From contig OZ251243.1 of the NCBI GenBank assembly GCA_965240325.2, positions 620,001 to 684,000 on the forward strand: a stretch of 64,000 bases of DNA, read 5' to 3'. The DNA comes from Rebecca billardiae RCC1528. Lineage: Eukaryota; Haptophyta. How positions within the stretch are numbered: position 1 is the stretch's first letter; each line of letters begins with the position of its first letter. The translations under genes and the position numbers were made by a program. The notes below the pieces were generated by a model. The model was not told the origin of the DNA and did not search any database. It worked only from the letters and a program-made list of their open reading frames with translations. Shown one piece after another: positions 61,507 to 64,000 of this stretch.

Positions 61507-64000
61507 ATGGCGGCCGCGGAGGACGTTGGGCGCAGGGGGGTCCTCGCGCTGGTGATATGGGCGTCGTGCATGGCGGAGGCGCGGATGCGCAAGCCGCTGC
61601 CCGAGATGCACATCGTGCGCTTCGACCGCACCGTGGTCGCGCGCTCACGCCTCGAGCAGGTCGTGCGCGCCGCCAAGCGCAACGGCACGTTTGCGCACGG
61701 CGTGCGCCGCCAGTTTTCGCACGTGCTGCGCGGCTTCTCGGCGAAGCTGGACGCGAAGGCGATGGCGTTCTACCGCACGCACGGCGCAACGATCACACCC
61801 GTCCGTACCTTCCGCGCGCTCGACGTGGACAGCTGGGGCATCGACCGACTCGACCAGGCGCTGCCGCCACTCGACGGGGTGTACAGCACTGGCGGCTTCG
61901 ACGGCGCGGGTGTGGACGTCTTCGTGGTGGACACGGGCGTGAAGACGAACCACGAGCAGTTCTCAGGGCGCGTGGGCGACGGCATCGACGTCGTCGACGG
62001 CGACAGCAACCCTGGCGGCGGCATCTGCGTCTTTCCCTCGTGCTGCGACCACGGATCACACGTCGCCGGCACAGTGCTCGGCAGCACGGTCGGCGTCGCG
62101 CCGGGAGCGACGCTGCACGGCGTGCGCGTGCTCGGGTGCTCCGGAGGCGGCTCGACGGAGGACATCCTCACCGGCCTCGAGTGGATCGCCGAGCACAGCG
62201 GCAGCATCAAGGTGGTCGTGATGTCGCTCGGCGGCGGGCGCGACGACGCGCTCGACGCCGGCGTTGAGAACCTGGTCGCGCAGGGCGTGTCGGTGGTGGT
62301 CGCGGCGGGGAACGAGTATCAGGACGCGTGCAACACCTCGCCCGCGCGCGCCGCCTCCGCCATTGCCGTCGGCTCCACCAACGAGCCCACCTCGGGCGTC
62401 GACACCGTCAGCTCGTTTTCAAACTACGGCGCGTGCGTCGACATTTTCGCGCCCGGCGGGGCGATCACGTCGGTTGGGGTGGTCAACGGGGACACCGCGG
62501 CGCTGGACACGTTCTCGGGCACGAGCATGGCCGCGCCGCATGTGGCGGGGGTGTTCGCCCAGATCGGCACCGCCCTCGGCGCGAGCTCGTACACGCCAGA
62601 TGCGGCGTGGGCCGTGCTGCGCGCGCGTGCGCAGAAGGGCCTGCTCAGCCCGACGCCGGCCGAGGGCGCGAGCTCTGCGCCCAACGTGCTGCTGCAGGCG
62701 ATGGGCGGGCTGCCGCCGCCGTCGCCGCCCGCGCCGCCCGCGCCGCCGCCCGTGCCGCCCGCGCCGCCCGTGCGCACGCGCACGCTCGAGGTGGTGCTGC
62801 TCACTGACGATTGGCCAGAGGAGACGGCGTGGGCTGTGCACGACACTGCTGATTGGGCGGTGCTGCAAGCCGAATATCTGGAGGACACGCAGGCGAGCGT
62901 CGAGCTGAGCTGGGAGCTCGAGCTCGAGGCGCCGGGGACATACGCCTTCCGGCTGTACGACAGCTACGGCGACGGCATCTGCTGCGAGTCCGGCGACGGT
63001 TCCTTCTCGCTGCGCGTGGACGGCGTGGAGATACATAGTGGCACGCTGCAATACGACGGCACCGGCTCTACCTATAAATACGGGTACGAGTTCGGCGTGA
63101 GCGCGTTCCCGCCGCACCCGCCGCCGGTGCCGAGCCCGCCGCCGAGCCCGCCGCCCCAACCGCCGCCGATGCCGCCGACGCCGCCGCCGCCCTCGCCGCC
63201 GCCCTCGCCGCCGCCCTCGCCACCGCCGCCGCAGCCGCCGCCCTTGCCGCCGCCGCGCCCACCGCCACCCTCGCCGCCGCCATCACCGCCGCCGCCATCG
63301 CCGCCGCCATCGCCGCCGCCATCACCGCCGCCGCCAGCGCCGCCACCAGTGCCGCCGCCCTCGCCGCCCCCGCAGCACCCGCCACCGAGCCCGCCGCCGA
63401 GCCCGCCGCCGAGGTCGCCGCCGGACCCTCCGCCCAGGCCGCCGCCGAGCCCGCCGCCGCCGCTGCCGCCGCCCTCGCCGCCGCCCGCATCGCCGCCGCA
63501 CCCCCCGCCCTCGCCACCGCCAGCCCGGCCGCCGTTGCCGCCTCCTTCCCCACCGCCCACACCGCCGCCTTCGCCGCCCCCGAGCCGCCCACCCTCGCCA
63601 CCGCCACGTCCGCCGCCTCGTCCGCCGCCCGCGCCGCCGCCCGCGCCGCCGCCCGCGCCGCCGCCACGGCCGCCGCCCCTGCCGCCACCGTCGCCGCCGC
63701 CGCACGCGCCGCCATCGCCACCGCCATCGCCGCCGCCCTCACAGCCGCCATGGCCGCCGCCGCACGCACCGCCCTCGCCGCCACCCTCGCCACCGCCCTC
63801 GCCTCCACCCAGCCCGCCGCCCTCGCCGCAACCACGGCCGCCACCCTCGCCGCCACCGCGCCCACCGCCCAGGCTGCCACCGGCGCTCCCGCCCTCGTCG
63901 CCACCGCGCCCACCGCCCGTGCCGCCGCCCCGCGCGCCGCCGAGCCCACCGCCGGCGAGGCCGCCGCCTCCGCCGCCCAGTCCACCACCGAGTCAGCCGC
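61507..64000 (+). CDS. subtilisin-like serine protease with proline-rich stalk (3' end outside window)
   Basis: At least 831 codons, open to the right edge. Order: hydrophobic N-terminus (GVLALVIWASCMAEA, likely signal peptide); inhibitor-I9-type prodomain (about 33-105); S8 catalytic domain with Asp 142 (VVDTGV), His 182 (DHGSHVAG) and Ser 340 (GTSMAAPHVAG), closest in style to proteinase K; a short PPPSPPAPP linker; a roughly 95-residue beta-type domain (LTDDWPEETAW...YDSYGDGICCESGDGS, about 422-518); then an almost pure SPPP/PPP stalk from about 533 onward. It is a secreted protease, probably held in the wall or extracellular matrix by a hydroxyproline-rich, extensin/pherophorin-like region. 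Algal subtilases include hatching and wall-shedding enzymes; that role is an inference here. The start is the first ATG giving a signal peptide. Confidence 0.92.
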   Translation, partial: MAAAEDVGRRGVLALVIWASCMAEARMRKPLPEMHIVRFDRTVVARSRLEQVVRAAKRNGTFAHGVRRQFSHVLRGFSAKLDAKAMAFYRTHGATITPVRTFRALDVDSWGIDRLDQALPPLDGVYSTGGFDGAGVDVFVVDTGVKTNHEQFSGRVGDGIDVVDGDSNPGGGICVFPSCCDHGSHVAGTVLGSTVGVAPGATLHGVRVLGCSGGGSTEDILTGLEWIAEHSGSIKVVVMSLGGGRDDALDAGVENLVAQGVSVVVAAGNEYQDACNTSPARAASAIAVGSTNEPTSGVDTVSSFSNYGACVDIFAPGGAITSVGVVNGDTAALDTFSGTSMAAPHVAGVFAQIGTALGASSYTPDAAWAVLRARAQKGLLSPTPAEGASSAPNVLLQAMGGLPPPSPPAPPAPPPVPPAPPVRTRTLEVVLLTDDWPEETAWAVHDTADWAVLQAEYLEDTQASVELSWELELEAPGTYAFRLYDSYGDGICCESGDGSFSLRVDGVEIHSGTLQYDGTGSTYKYGYEFGVSAFPPHPPPVPSPPPSPPPQPPPMPPTPPPPSPPPSPPPSPPPPQPPPLPPPRPPPPSPPPSPPPPSPPPSPPPSPPPPAPPPVPPPSPPPQHPPPSPPPSPPPRSPPDPPPRPPPSPPPPLPPPSPPPASPPHPPPSPPPARPPLPPPSPPPTPPPSPPPSRPPSPPPRPPPRPPPAPPPAPPPAPPPRPPPLPPPSPPPHAPPSPPPSPPPSQPPWPPPHAPPSPPPSPPPSPPPSPPPSPQPRPPPSPPPRPPPRLPPALPPSSPPRPPPVPPPRAPPSPPPARPPPPPPSPPPSQP
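63105..64000 (+). repeat. CCGCCGCC-rich tandem repeat encoding the SPPP/PPP stalk
   Basis: Nearly 900 bp of CCG/CCC/CCA proline codons with serine (TCG/AGC/TCA), arginine or alanine every third to fourth residue, open to the window edge. The antisense strand gives long Gly/Ala frames that are shadows. Confidence 0.9.

Noticed and set aside
63068-63988. 306-codon minus-strand Ala/Val-rich frame and a Gly-rich sister frame
   Set aside because: Reverse complement of the proline stalk of the subtilase.
1-64000. tRNA, rRNA or snRNA genes
   Set aside because: I looked for T-loop-like GGTTCGANTCC words and rRNA landmarks and saw none convincing; a tRNAscan/Infernal run would settle it.

Overview
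The window looks like nuclear DNA from a GC-rich, flagellated microalga. Protein-coding genes are GC-rich and interrupted by short (72-300 nt) CG-rich introns. Between them lie AT-rich gaps with long (TA)n tracts, transposons and small inverted-repeat elements. Several genes have clear flagellar homologues (CFAP58, DAAF9/Shulin, EB1, a CatSper-like channel). A fungal-type elongation factor 3, a subtilase with an algal-style proline-rich stalk, and introns with GC-AG as well as GT-AG borders fit a haptophyte or similar microalga. The phylum is an inference from gene content and style, not a direct observation.

Layout. 1-529: possible last exon of a gene entering from the left. 551-5023 (+): IQ-motif protein. 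6562-5228 (-): secreted or membrane-anchored protein with a degenerate alpha-carbonic-anhydrase domain. 8139-11540 (+): single-domain, CatSper-like voltage-gated channel with a repetitive tail. 13664-14920 (+): RluA-family pseudouridine synthase. 14921-21345: about 6.4 kb of repeat-rich DNA with no convincing gene. 21894-21346 (-): small C2H2 plus AP2-like protein, divergent from DAAF9 (22060-26771, +, four exons). 26871-31025: complete Tc1/mariner-pogo-like DNA transposon with 20-bp terminal inverted repeats, TA duplication and a two-exon transposase gene. 36364-32393 (-): eEF3, five exons. 36657-39961 (+): CFAP58, five exons, divergent from eEF3. 41370-43324: non-autonomous inverted-repeat element. 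44794-43658 (-): EB1, three exons. 47825-45185 (-): CCCH zinc-finger protein, three exons. 48.2-51.2 kb: repeats and MITEs. 51177-57871: Ty1/copia LTR retrotransposon (coding on -). 61300-58157 (-): ankyrin-repeat protein. 61507 to beyond 64000 (+): proline-rich subtilase, open at the right edge.

How the genes fit together. DAAF9 (outer-dynein-arm assembly), CFAP58 (axonemal coiled coil), EB1 (microtubule plus ends), the CatSper-like channel and perhaps the IQ protein are all plausibly flagellar. Together they make a loose neighbourhood of cilium-related genes. eEF3 (translation) and the pseudouridine synthase (RNA modification) are housekeeping. The gaps are shaped by three transposon classes (copia, pogo-like, and small TA-associated elements), most of them in or beside (TA)n tracts. 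Exon borders were placed by hand from reading frame, splice dinucleotides and remembered homologues; no alignment was run.
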